Of a stretch of 64,000 nt of DNA, positions 10,870 through 21,522 are shown piece by piece. The DNA comes from Piliocolobus tephrosceles (lineage: Eukaryota > Chordata > Mammalia > Primates > Cercopithecidae): contig NC_045436.1 of NCBI RefSeq assembly GCF_002776525.5, positions 13,112,703 through 13,176,702 of the forward strand. Direction: 5' to 3'. The notes under the pieces are model-generated. The model was not told the origin of the DNA. It did no database searches and saw only the letters and a program-made list of their open reading frames with translations. The position numbers and the translations under genes were made by a program. Each line of letters opens with the position of its first letter. Position 1 is the stretch's first letter.

Positions 10870-11772
10870 TGGGAAGGCACCAAGATGGCAGAATAGGAAC
10901 AGCTCCAGCCTCCAGCTCCCAGCATGAGCGACACTGAAGACAGGTGATTTCTGCATTTTCAACTGACGTAGTGGGTTCATCTCACTGGGGCATGTTAGTC
11001 AATCAGTGCAGGACAGTGGGTGCAGCCCAATGAGCGAGAGCCGAAGTAGGGGGAGGCATGCCCTCACCTGAGAAGCACAAGGGGGAAGGGAATTCCTTTT
11101 CCTAGCCAAGGGAAAACTTGACACCCAACACCTGGAAAATTGGGTCACTCCCACCCTAATGATGCACTTTACCAAGGGTCTTAGCAAATGGCACACCATG
11201 AGATTATATCCTGCACCTGGTTCAGAGGGTCCCACACCAACGGAGCCTCCCCCATTACTAGTTACTAGCACAGCAGTCTGAGATCTAACTGCAGGGCAGC
11301 AGCCAGGCTGGGGGAGGGGCACCCGCCATTGCTGAGGCTTAAGTAGGTAAACAAAGCGGCTGGAAAACTCGAAGGGGGTGGAGCCCACTGCAGCTCAAGG
11401 CCTGCCTGCCTCTGTAGACTCTACCTCTGGGTACAGGGCATAGCTAAACAAAAAGTGGCAGAAACCTCTGCAAATGTAAATGTCCCTCTCTGACAGCTTT
11501 GAAGAGAGTAGTGATTCTCCCAGCATGGAGGCTGAGATGTGAGAACAGACAGACTGCCTGCTCAAGTGGGTCCCTGACCCGCGAGTAGCCTAACTGGAAG
11601 ATCCTAACTGGGAGTAGCCTAACTGGAGTAGATTTCAAGCAAACTCCAACAGACCTGCAGCTGAGGGTCCTGACTGTTAGAAGGAATACTAACAAACAGA
11701 AAGGACATCCGGACCAAAACCTCATCTGTACATCACCATCATCAAAGACCAAAGGTAGATAAAACCACAAAG
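10870..11772 (+). promoter_or_regulatory. L1 5'UTR
   Basis: Complete 5'UTR with the YY1-type core AAGATGGC at 10882-10889. The region 11582-11626 holds a short local duplication of GAGTAGCCTAACTGG. CpGs are largely decayed compared with the L1 at 1-1842, so the promoter is older. Confidence 0.75.
11285..11329 (-). pseudogene. L1 ORF0 remnant, stopped after 14 codons
   Basis: The antisense ATG at 11329-11327 opens MAGAPPPAW, and TAG at 11287-11285 closes it after 14 codons, the same codon as in the other L1 of this window. A longer open frame on this strand (10999-11388) is in a different frame at this point. Confidence 0.55.
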
Positions 11773-12700
11773 ACGGGGAAAAAGCAGGGCAGAAAAGCTC
11801 AAAATTCAAAAAAAATCAGAGTGCCTCTCACCCTCCAAAGGAATGTAGCTCCTCGCCAGCAATGGGACAAAGCTGGATGGAGAATGACTTTGATGAGTTG
11901 AGAGAAGAAGGCTTCAGTCGATCAAACTTCTCAGAGCTAAAGGAAGAACTACGAACCCAGCGCAAAGAAATTAAAAACCTTGAAAAAAGATTTGACAAAC
12001 GGATAACGAGAATAACCAATTCAGAGAAGTCTATAAATGACCTGATAGAGATGAAAACCATGACACGAGAACTACGTGACAAATGCACAAGCTCAGCAAC
12101 TGACTCAATCAATTGGAAGAAAGAGTATCAGTGATTGAAGATCAAATGAATGAAATGAAGTGAGAAGAGAAGTTTAGAGAAGAAAGAGTAAAAAGAAATG
12201 AACAAAACCTCCAAGAAATACGGGATTATGTGAAAAGACCAAATCTACATCTGATTGGCGTACCTGAAAGTGATGGGGAGAAAGGAACCAAGTTGGAAAG
12301 CACTCTACAGGTTATTATCCAGGAGAACATCCCCAACCTAGCAACGCAGGCCAACATTCAAATTCAGGAAATTCAGACAATGCCACAAAGATGCTCCTCG
12401 AGAAGAGCAACTCCAAGACGCATAATTGTCAGATTCTCCAAACCTGAAATGAAGGAAAGAATGTTAAGGGCAGCCAGAGAGAAAGGTCGGGTTACCCACA
12501 AAGGGAAACCCATCAGAGTAACAGCAGATCTCTCGGCAGAAACTCTCCAAGCCAGAAGAGAGTGGGGGACAATATTCAACGTTCTTAAAGAAAAGAATTT
12601 TCAACCCAGAATTTCATATCCAGCCAAACTAAGTTTCTTAAGTGAAGGAGAAATAAAATCTCTAGGAAATGCTGAGAGATTTTGTCTAGGAAAATGCTAG
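11773..12700 (+). pseudogene. L1 ORF1, decayed and 3'-truncated
   Basis: The start codon is ACG (11773-11775) before GGGAAAAAGCAGGG, so the family ATG is lost. The N-terminal and coiled-coil part reads from GQSWMENDFDELREEGF (11862 on) to KCTSS, then a one-base deletion near 12100 shifts the frame and ends it at 12134. The family frame is also stopped by TGA at 12161-12163. The RRM and C-terminal part is open at 12230-12700 (RPNLHLIGVPESD, RREWGTIFNVLKEKNFQPRISYPAKLSF). It ends in unrelated residues at the internal deletion junction (NAERFCLGKC), about 30 codons short of the family C terminus. Not functional. Confidence 0.9.
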
Positions 12701-12704
12701 GAAA

Positions 12705-14277
12705 ATCAGGAAAGAACTCCCATTCACAAGCACTTCAAAGATAATAAAATACCTAGGAATCCAACCTACAAGGGATGTGAATGAACTCTTCAATGAGAAC
12801 TGCAAACCACTGCTCAATGAAATAAAACAAGACACAAACAAATGGAAGAACATTCCATGCTCATGTATAGGAAGAATCAATATCGTGAAAATGGCCATAC
12901 TGCCCAAGGTAATTTATAGATTCAATGCCATCCCCATTAACCTACCAATGACTTTCTTCACAGAATTGTTAAAAAACTACTTTAAATTTCATATGGAACC
13001 AAAAAAGAGCCCGCATTGCCAAGACAATCCTAAGTCAAAAGAACAAAGCTGGAGGCATCATGGTACCTGACTTCAAACTATGCTACAATGCTACAGTAAC
13101 CAAAACAGCATGGTACTGGTACCAAAACAGGTATATAGACCAATGGAGCAGAACAGAGTCCTTAGAAATAATACCACACGTCTACAACCATCTGATCTTT
13201 GACAAACCTGACAAAAACAAGAAATAGGGAAAGGATTCCCTATTTAATAAATGGTGCTGGGAAAATTGGCTAGCCATAAGTAGAAAGCTGAAACTGGATC
13301 CTTTCCTTACTCCTTATACGAAGATTAATTCAAGATGGATTAGAGACTTAAATGTTAGACCTAATACCATAAAAACCCTAGAAGAAAATCTAGGTAGTAC
13401 CATTCAGGACATAGGCATGGGCAAGGACTTCATGTCTAAAACACCAAAAGCAACGGCAACAAAAGCCAAAATTGACAAATGGGATCTAATTAAACTAAAG
13501 AGCTTCTGCACAACAAAAGAAACTGCCATCAGAGTGAACAGGCAACCTACAGAATGGGAGAAAATTTTTGTAATCTACTCATCTGACAAAGGGCTAATAT
13601 CCAGAACCTGCAAATAACTCAAACAAATTTATAAGAAAAAAAAAACAACCCCATCTAAAAGTGGGCAGAGTATAGGAACAGACATTTCTCAAAAGAAGAC
13701 ATTTATGCAATCAACAGACACATGAAAAAATGCTGGTCATCACTGGCCATCAGAGAAATGCAAATCAAAACCACAATGAGATGCCATCTCACACCAGTTA
13801 GAATGGCAATCATTAAAAAGTCAGGAAACAACAGGTGCTGGAGAGGATGTGGAGAAATAGAAACACTTTTACACTGTTGGTGGGACTGTAAACTAGTTCA
13901 ACCATTGTGGAAGACAGTGTGGTGATTCATCAAAGATCTAGAACTAGAAATACCATTTGACCCAAAGGATTGTAAATCATGGGTGTATACCCAAAGGATT
14001 ATAAATCATGCTGCTATAAAGACACGTGCACATGTATGCTTATTGTGGCACTATTCACAATAGCAAAGACTTGGAACCAACCCAAATGTCCATCAGTGAC
14101 AGATTGGATTAAGAAAATGTGGCACATGTACACCATGGAATACTATGCAGCCATAAAAAAGGATGAGTTCATGTCTTTGCAGGGACATGGATGCAGCTAG
14201 ACACCATCATTCTCAAGAAACTATCGCAAGAACAGAAAACCAAACACCACATGTTCTCACTCATAGGTGGGAATTGA
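12705..14277 (+). pseudogene. L1 ORF2, C-terminal third only, decayed
   Basis: ORF2p is the endonuclease/reverse transcriptase of L1. The endonuclease domain and most of the RT, including the FADD active site, are deleted. The remaining part starts near KELPFTSTSKIIKYLGIQP and runs through DTNKWKNIPCS, VIYRFNAIPI and KAKIDKWDLIKLKSF to the C-terminal Cys-rich motif CWRGCGEIETLLHCWWDC (about 13835-13888; C-x3-C-x7-H-x4-C preserved). Breaks: frameshift near 12967, TAG at 13225-13227, TAA at 13615-13617, TGA near 13921, and a local duplication at 13960-14010 that replaces family sequence. The family stop is at 14275-14277. Confidence 0.9.
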
Positions 14278-14496
14278 ACAATAAGATCACTTGGACTCTG
14301 GAAGGGGAACATCACACACTGGGGCCTGTTGTGGGGTGGGGTGAGAGGGGAGGGATAGCATTAGGAGATATGCCTAATGTATATGACGAGTTAATGGGTG
14401 CAGCACACCAACATGGCACATGTATACATATGTAACAAACCTGCACTTTGTGCACATGTACCGTAGAACATAAAGTAAAAAAAAAAAAAAAAAAAA
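14278..14496 (+). other. L1 3'UTR and poly(A)
   Basis: G-rich segment GGGGTGGGGTGAGAGGGGAGG (the usual L1 3'UTR polypurine tract), then GCACACCAACATGGCACATG, CCTGCACTTTGTGCACATGT and a 20-A tail. Confidence 0.85.
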
Positions 14497-14499
14497 GAA

Positions 14500-14690
14500 C
14501 ATTAACCAGGCATGGTGGCGGGTGCCTGTAGTCCCAGCTACTCGGGAGGCTGAGGCAGGAGAATCGCGTGAACCCAGGAGGCAGAGCTTGCAGTGAGCTG
14601 AGATCGCCCCACTGCACTCCAGCCTGGGTGACAGAGTGAGACTCCGTCTCAAAAAAAACAAAAAACAAAAAAACAACAACAAAAAAGAAA
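14500..14690 (+). mobile_element. Alu, right part (split by L1)
   Basis: Resumes at ATTAACCAGGCATGGTGGCG and runs to the A-rich tail (AACAACAACAAAAAAG). Together with 10735-10869 it makes one full-length Alu, older than the L1 inside it. Confidence 0.92.
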
Positions 14691-14927
14691 GGGTCATTGA
14701 TTCGAATATTAAATCCAAATCCAGAAAGCTAGCAGGAAAACATTGTCTTGGAATCAAGATGAAACCTTAGATGTGACTACAGAACCCTTTATACAGACCT
14801 CAGAAAAACTTATATTTGTGCCTTATAGACACATTGAGATGGACCAAAAGCTTTCAACCCATCTTCAGGGCATGTCTCTGTTAAGAATAACGTTAAGGCT
14901 TCTAAAGGTCTTAAGAATGTTATTCCA

Positions 14928-15257
14928 GATTGGGTGCAGTGGCTCACACCTGTAATCCCAGCACTTTGGGAGGCCAAGGTGGGCGGATCACCTGAGGTTG
15001 GGAATCCAAGACCAGCCTGGTCAAAATGACAAAACCTGGTTTTACTGAAAATGCAACAATTAGCCGGGCGTGGTGGTGGGTGCCTGTAATCCCAGCTACT
15101 TGGGAGGCTGAGGCAGGAGAATGGCTCGAACCCAGAAGCGGAGGTTGTAGTGAGCCGAGATTGGCTCTGCACTCCAGCCTGGGTGACACAGTGAGACTCC
15201 CTCTCAAAAAAAAAGAAAAGAAAAGAAAAGAAAAGAAAAAAGAAAGAAAAAAAAAGA
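14928..15257 (+). mobile_element. Alu (S-type), sense, with AAAAG-repeat tail
   Basis: Full-length Alu. The tail (15207-15257) has evolved into AAAAG/AAAG repeats. Target-site duplication AATGTTATTCCA at 14916-14927 and 15258-15269. A 157-codon minus-strand ORF here is an Alu antisense frame. Confidence 0.94.
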
Positions 15258-15269
15258 AATGTTATTCCA

Positions 15270-15852
15270 TAGACGTCCCACAAGGGGCTTGAAGTAGAAA
15301 TGGGTTTATCTCTGAGACATTTGTGAGTATAGGTTTTTTTTCTAAATGTTAGACTTATAAATTGACATACAACAAACCCACATTTTTAAAGAAATCATAT
15401 GAGATGGGACTAAAAGGGACAGAGACAGTATTGAATGAAAAAAGGCTTTTGAATTCCAAAACTTTTACTGGCAAGATACATGATTTAAAAAATAAAGAAA
15501 CAGACAAATACAAATCTGCTTAGTTGTAGACATGGACTACTCCTTATAAAAAGGAAAAATGACTCATGGGTGGAACAAGGAGCCCAGGATGAACATAAGA
15601 GCTGTGGAAACAACGCTCAGGTTGTGGGCCTAAGCCTTATCAAGGAACTGGTAACATGTCCCCTGCTGGATTTCAGAATTGCTATGAAACAGTGATTCCA
15701 TGTTTGAATAGCAGTGGTTATCCTGTATCGGTTTGACTATTGTATGTTTGGTGTCTCGGAGAAAGATAACCTCTCTTACATTCACAGGTCAGATTGCAAG
15801 AAATTATACTTGAGGAACTGCACTCAAGGTGTCTTATTTACATATGACCCAT
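15270..15852. other. Unassigned DNA
   Basis: No gene or repeat recognised. Confidence 0.4.
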
Positions 15853-15885
15853 TCGATTGATTGAGCGATTGATTGATTGATTGAT
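15853..15885 (+). repeat. GATT-type simple repeat
   Basis: Imperfect GATT repeats (ATTGATTGAGCGATTGATTG and on) abutting the poly-T side of an old Alu, probably grown from its tail. Confidence 0.8.
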
Positions 15886-16176
15886 TCAGATGGGGTCTCA
15901 CTCTGTTGCTCAGACTGGCGTGCGGTGGAGCAATCACAGCTCACTGCAGCCTGGACCTCCCAGGCTCAAGTGATCCCCCACCTCAACCTCCTGAGTAGTT
16001 GGGACCATCGGCGTGCCACCACGCTCACCTAGGTTTGTTTTTTGGTTGTTTGTTTTTTGCAGAGATGAGGTCTCACTAAGCTGCCCAGGATGGCTTCAAA
16101 CTCCTGGGCTTAAGTGATCCTCCTGTCTGAGCCTCCTAAAGTGCTGGGATTACAGGCATGAGTCAGCCCGCCCAGC
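15886..16176 (-). mobile_element. AluJ, antisense
   Basis: Diverged antisense Alu: GGGGTCTCACTCTGTTGCTC, CCTGGACCTCCCAGGCTCAAG, linker GTTTGTTTTTTGCAGAGATG, head ending at GCCCAGCCCC. AluJ-like. Confidence 0.9.
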
Positions 16177-16325
16177 CCCATATCATCCAATTTAGATGAT
16201 AAGATTCGGGACCTTGAGTCTGAAATGAAGGTGAAAATAGAGACTTTGGGGGGTCTTGGGAGAGGGTGTTTTTATTTTGCATGTTACTGGGATACAAATT
16301 ATTGTAGCCCTAGGGCAGATTGTGG

Positions 16326-17350
16326 CATGCTGTATTTTCTAAAGGTGGCCACCAAATAGATCCCATTCAAAATACTTCTCTAAAATGTGCCTTGCTACTC
16401 TCCCCTCAAAAAGTGCAGCCTATGTCTCCTCCTCTTGCACCTGGGTGGACTTGTAGTTGTTGCAACCGATAGAGTACAACCACACATAGAGGTGCTGCTA
16501 TGCGACCTTTAATACCAGATCATAAATGTCATAATGCATTTATGTTCTGAGATGTTTGAGGACCCTCACTCTTTGGACATCACCCCTCGGTATGTTTCTC
16601 ACAGAACCTAGCCACAGTTCGGGGTGGGTTCAGAACTAGCCTGGAACGTAGCCATAACTGTGGAACACCTACCTGCAGCCTGTTCAATGGGTAAATATCC
16701 TAACCCAGTTCCAGTCAACATTTCCAGCTGAGTCCAGCCTTTGTTTTTGTTTTGTTTTTTTTGAGACAGAGTTTCACTCTGTCACCCAGGTTGGGTGTAC
16801 ACAGAGTCCTGTGCGTAACTATTCTAGGGTTCTTAATGGCTTTAGAGCTTAGCCAGGCTGGAGTGCAGTGGTGTGATCTCGGCTCACTGCAACCTCTGCC
16901 TCCCAGGTTCAAGTGAGTCTCCTGCCTCAGCCTCCTGAGGAGCTGGGGCTACAGGCACCTGCCACCATGCCCGGCTAATTTTTATGTTTTAGTAGAGACC
17001 AGGTTTCACCATGCTGGCCAGGCTGGTCTCAAACTCCTGACCTCAGGTAATCCTGCCTCAGACTCCCAAAGTGCTGGGATTACAGGCATGAGACACCACA
17101 CCTGGCTGTTAGTCCAAGTTTTGAGTCACATCAACCCAGGTACCAGGTTGCTGAGTGAAGAAGCCCCCAGGTTATTCCAGCCCTCAGATATTTGAATCAC
17201 CCTCAGCTGAGGTCACAGACGTTATGGGGCAGACATAAGCCATCTCTGCTGTGCCCTACCAGAATTCCTGACACCTAGAATCAGGGAGTATAACACAATT
17301 GTTGCAATTTTACAGTACTAGGTAAATAATGGTTGGTTACACAACACTGG
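16326..17350 (+). mobile_element. MLT1-type LTR, interrupted by an Alu
   Basis: Sense MLT1-like LTR. The left part is 16326-16740 (TTCTAAAGGTGGCCACCAAA, GTGGACTTGTAGTTGTTGC). The right part is 17109-17350 (TGAGTGAAGAAGCCCCCAGG, GCAGACATAAGCCATCTCTG, then AATTTTACAGTACTAGGTAA and GGTTACACAACAC). It is split by an antisense Alu. Confidence 0.7.
16741..17108 (-). mobile_element. Alu (S-type), antisense, carrying a 67-bp foreign insert
   Basis: Antisense Alu in an MLT1 LTR. After CACTCTGTCACCCAGG (ending 16790) comes 67 bp of non-Alu sequence (16791-16857), and then the Alu continues exactly where it left off (CTGGAGTGCAGTGG). CCAGG is present at both edges of the insert. An AGTCCA motif on both flanks (16731, 17111) may be the target-site duplication but is partly native to the LTR. 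Confidence 0.9.
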
Positions 17351-18235
17351 TAACCAAAACAAGGCTAGATCAAAGAATACAAGAGTAAAGGAAGAAACCA
17401 CTAAAGAAACAGAGAAGTGAATAGACATGGACATTACAAATGCTGTTGTTTGCCTGTCTAGGCCATTTCAACAATGAGACTTTCCATGGAATATAGAGCT
17501 CCTGGAGAGGGAAAATGAGGCCAGTAAGTAATAAGGGCAACAGGAAATATGTACACAAGAGCAGCATGAGGAAAGGGCCAGCACACTCTTGTGTGATTGC
17601 TAGACAGATGCTGGAGAATATGTAAGCAAGTAGTTTGTTTTTAACTTAGCCTGATTTGCCAAAATACCAGTGATGTTTTAAGCATGGGGGTTAGAGGCAG
17701 AAAGGAGGAGGGAGAGTGGAAAGGAATTTTAAATTATCAAAGAAAGGTTCAGCCCAAACCATTTTAATGAAAACAAGACTTTATAGCAAAGTTGCCAGAT
17801 ATTCCAGTGGACTCAAAGTCTTTTTAATTCTTGACAGTACACAAGACACTTTTTCTGCAATAACTTCTTTCTTTCACAAACACAGACATACTCATTTTGT
17901 AGACAGCATTCCACTACCATGTAGGCCTTGCATCTCCTATTAAAAACATGGTCCACTTTTTGGACATATAGAAAATATTACATTTTAGACCAAACTCTGT
18001 CCTCTTTTAAAAGAAATAATCTTTAAAGAACTAAAAGTTGACAGAATCAATGCATTATTCTGATTTGACACGCGTCTGCCTGCTCAGATAAAAAACACAT
18101 CTTCCAGTGGAGGAAAACTTCTCATACTAAAGAAGGGTGATACATTGACCCAATTATTCCAGTAAACTCATAATTAAGAATTGTGTCAGGAACAATACTA
18201 GTATGTGTAAGTGCAAACAATGTTAATTTGACCAG
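17351..18235. other. Unassigned DNA
   Basis: No gene or clear repeat. A 75-codon ORF at 17716-17943 has no recognisable features. Confidence 0.4.
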
Positions 18236-18845
18236 TAACCCAATGTTCTCTATTGCTGCAAAACAAATTATAGAAATTTAGCAGCTGAAAACAGCACACA
18301 TTTATTAGCCTACCTTCCTATAGATCAGAAGTCAAGACGGTCGATTCTGCTCCAAGCCTTACAAGGTTGAACTAATGATGTTGGCTGGCCTGGGCTCTTC
18401 TCTAGAGGTTCTTGGGAAACATCTGCCTCCACAGTGTGGGCGGCATTGAGTTCCTGGCTGTTGTAGGGCTGAGCACCTGTTTTCTTGCTGGAGGTTGACC
18501 AGGGACCCCTTGTAGCCCCCAGCACCATTCTCATCCCTTAAGCCATCTGTTTCAGCTTTCATATCAGCAGTGATTAATTTCCCTCACATAGAATTCCTTC
18601 CATGCTTAGATTATTTCTGAATTACTCTTCCACAAGCAGCTGGAGAAAACTGTAAAAGGCTCATGTGATTAGGTTAAGCCCACTGAGATTATCTCCCTAT
18701 TTTAAGGTCAATTGATCAGTAATCCCAACATCTGCAAACTCTCCATGCCTCGTAATATAACATAATCAAAGGAGGAACATGCAGCGGAAGAAGGAAGAAG
18801 GTCATGGGTCATCTTAGAATTCTGCCTAACACACTTGTTATCATC
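18236..18845 (-). mobile_element. MLT/MaLR-like LTR, antisense, diverged
   Basis: Begins TCTCTATTGCTGCAAAACAAATTA (reverse of the typical 3' end), then ACACATTTATTAGCC, and ends ATCTTAGAATTCTGCCTAAC. This order fits an antisense MaLR LTR. Divergence is high, so the family is tentative. Two ORFs on the minus strand (18325-18562) are incidental. Confidence 0.5.
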
Positions 18846-18984
18846 AACGGAGCCACACTGTAAAAACTACAAACAAAATCCGCTAATTGACCTTCGTTCC
18901 TTCCTACTTAAACGGCCAGTTTCAGCTCTTAGGAAGTGAAAGTGGCTTATCAGCCGAGTCTAAGTTTTAGAATAGAAAGTGAAC

Positions 18985-19180
18985 TTTGAATTCTACTTCT
19001 GCCTCTAACCAATGCTGTGATTACACACACATGCATTCATCACAATGAACCTCAAGTTCTACCATTTGGAAAAAAGGAACAAATAATACACATTCCAAAG
19101 GGTTTTTATGAGGATTAAATGAGCTAGTACATTAAAAGGTATCTAGTGCTATGCGTTGTACATAGTGGGCACTCAAAAGA
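18985..19180 (+). mobile_element. MIR SINE, sense
   Basis: TCTACTTCTGCCTCTAACCA, then AGGATTAAATGAGCTAGTAC and GTACATAGTGGGCACTCAA follow MIR order in sense. Strongly diverged. Confidence 0.65.
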
Positions 19181-20891
19181 AATTCCCCAGCCCTGCCTGC
19201 CATTCCTGTATAAAGCTGCACTGGGCTATAAGCACAGCTGCACGTCAACCTCTACCCCTTCAGGTACTTAGTATGTTTTCTATCAGTATCCCTTATGAAG
19301 CATCTACTATGTGTCCTGTAACAATAAATGAAGGCAGAGCAATAAACCATCAGCAGATAAATAGTTCAGATTAATTTTGGGTATAATGATAGCTACAAAT
19401 TTGGGCTATACTAGTTAATGTCAATGCATGTGTACTGGCAGAATTTGATATGAATAAGAGAAAAAATAAACATCTGGAAAATTTGATATCAAATACAATG
19501 CTGCTAAGTCCTGGAAATGTCCTATTAATTATATTACAATCTTAGTTTTCAGAAGAGTAGACTATAGTATGAGTTCTATTTCTCGCTAATGATTTGTAAA
19601 GTAAGTTACCAATAACTATCTTTGTCATGATTCAGATAATGCCCTTGAGATTGACATGTATACTTACTCCCATCTTGCTGATGGAACTTGAGACCAATTT
19701 ACGTAGTTCTCCCAGGACCTTAAATAAGTTAATGGAATTTTAACTTATTTAAAGAAGAAGTTTAGAATAATTGCAGGAAGATTGCAGAATAATGGTCTCC
19801 TACTGGAGACCAAGTCCCAAGTCTTACACAGACCCCTGAGGCCATAATGCTACCTTTGCTGTCACTGCCACATCTTCCAAATGTTTCCACCATCGCATGC
19901 ATGGAGACGGCTTGATGCCATGAGGTGAGTGCAAACCAGATTCAAATAGCAAGTTAACCTAGGTCATAGTTTGGGTTGTTAGGAGCTGAGAATTCCTTGC
20001 CAATCCAAAGCGCAGATCTGATGGTTCAGAAATATCAGATTCCCAAGTTTATTTATTCCTGTTCTTCTTCAGAAAGCATCCTAGAAAAATCACCCACTTT
20101 ATATTCAGTTGGTAATAACTGAGGAATGGATATGGAAAGTCACAGAGACTTGAAGGAAAACAGATGTTTTTTGTTTTTTCTCTGATACTGAAAAAAAAAA
20201 CCACAACAACTTAGAAAAACATGACTTGCTTGAGTGTTTTTTTCTCCATAAAAACAAAAGTGAGAAACTGCTGCATTTTTCCTGTAACTGAATTCAAAAG
20301 CACCAGGTATCAAAAATTATCAAAACCATCACCAAAATATTCACTCTAGATCAGACCAGAAAATTGGCATTTATATTGACTCATCTGCAACTATTCCAGA
20401 AATCTGGAAGGAAGCACAGAGCTGGTTTCTGTTTTCTGTCATTGTAGTTTGGAAAGAAAAAAAAAAAAAAGCCAAAAGGATAAAGGATTTTGGAAGTATA
20501 TTACTGAGGAGAACTCTACAATTTTATTCCTCAATTAAAGAAAAATTTTCTAAACTCTTGGAGATTTTCTAACTTTTGGAAATGAAGATGAATTCAAGCA
20601 TTTCACTTTTGATTTTAAATAAGGAAGTGGTCAGTGTACAAATTGAAGAGTCACACTTTCAGTAAGACAAGGTTTAAAACTAACTGTCAGGAGGTAATGC
20701 CAATTGTTTTCTTGTTTTGATAGTTTTTCCAACTTCTCTTTGATTCTTTACTCATTCCTTTGAATTACCCAATGTGTGTCCAATAAAAGAATTCAAGTAA
20801 TATAACACTTCTGTTGGGCTGAGAGCTATAGTTCAGTTGCCTAATCACTATTAATCCAAAATGACAATCACAAAAATAATAGTCTATTAAA
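19181..20891. other. Unassigned AT-rich DNA
   Basis: 1.7 kb without a recognised gene or repeat. It holds an A-run at 20457-20472. Nothing else stands out. Confidence 0.4.
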
Positions 20892-20903
20892 AAGTTAATA
20901 TGA

Positions 20904-21200
20904 GGCTGGGCACTGTGGCTCAGGCCTGTAATTCCAGCACTTTGGGAGGCCGAGGTGGACGGATCACAAGGTCAGGAGATAGAGACCATCCTAGCCAACA
21001 TAGTGTAACCCCGTCTCTACTAAAAATACAAAAAATTAGCCGGGAATGGTGGCGGGTTCCTGTAGTCCCAGCTACTAGGGAGGCTGAGGCAGGAGAATGG
21101 TGTGAACCCGGGAGGCAGAGCTTGCAGTGAGCTGAGATCGCTCCACTGCACTCCAGCCTGGGCGACAGAGCAAGACTCCGTCTCAAGAAAAAAAAAAAAA
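20904..21200 (+). mobile_element. Alu (Y/S-type), sense, first of an inverted pair
   Basis: Full-length Alu with A-tail ending at 21200. No direct target-site repeat is visible. Instead AAGTTAATATGA at 20892-20903 occurs inverted at 21208-21219. An antisense Alu follows after about 20 bp. Confidence 0.92.
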
Positions 21201-21220
21201 TACTTTTTCATATTAACTTC

Positions 21221-21522
21221 TTTTGTTTGTTTTTTGAGACGGAGTCTCTCTCTCGCTCTGTGGCCCAGGCTGGAGTGCAGTTGCGTGATCTCAGCTCACT
21301 GCAGCCTCCGCCTCCTGGGTTCAAGTGGTTCTCTTGCCTCAGCCTCCTGAGTTGCTGACATTACAGGTGCGTGCTACCATGGCCGGCTAATTTTTGTATT
21401 TTTAGTAGAGACGGGTTTTCCCCATGTTGGTCAGGCTGGTCTCAAACTCCTGACCTCGTGATCTGCCTGACTCAGCCTCCCAAAGTGCTGGGGTTACAGG
21501 TGGGAGCCATGGCGACCTGCCC
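21221..21522 (-). mobile_element. Alu (S-type), antisense, second of an inverted pair
   Basis: Starts with a T-rich tail (TTTTGTTTGTTTTTTGAGACGG) and ends at the head near 21522. Its tail faces the tail of the preceding sense Alu. Confidence 0.92.

Larger units (their letters stand above)
10870..14496 (+). mobile_element. L1 (L1PA-type), full 5' end and 3' end, internally deleted
   Basis: The L1 starts at GGGAAGGCACCAAGATGGC and ends in a 20-A tail (14477-14496). It holds 5'UTR (10870-11772), decayed ORF1 (11773-about 12690), then jumps straight to the late reverse-transcriptase part of ORF2 (from about 12716), followed by the ORF2 C terminus and 3'UTR. About 3.6 kb remains of the usual 6 kb, so roughly 2.4 kb is missing. 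It sits inside an Alu; a short AAAAAGA repeat may be its target-site duplication but is hidden by the A-rich site. Confidence 0.93.

Noticed and set aside
11444..11809. 121-codon minus-strand ORF in the L1 5'UTR
   Set aside because: Antisense frame in L1 5'UTR; not in the ORF0 frame and without a known protein.
14810..15283. 157-codon ORF on the minus strand (also 29749-30135, 40039-40458, 20920-21186)
   Set aside because: Antisense frames through Alu elements, recognisable by Alu-derived peptides such as SPRLECSGAISAHC.
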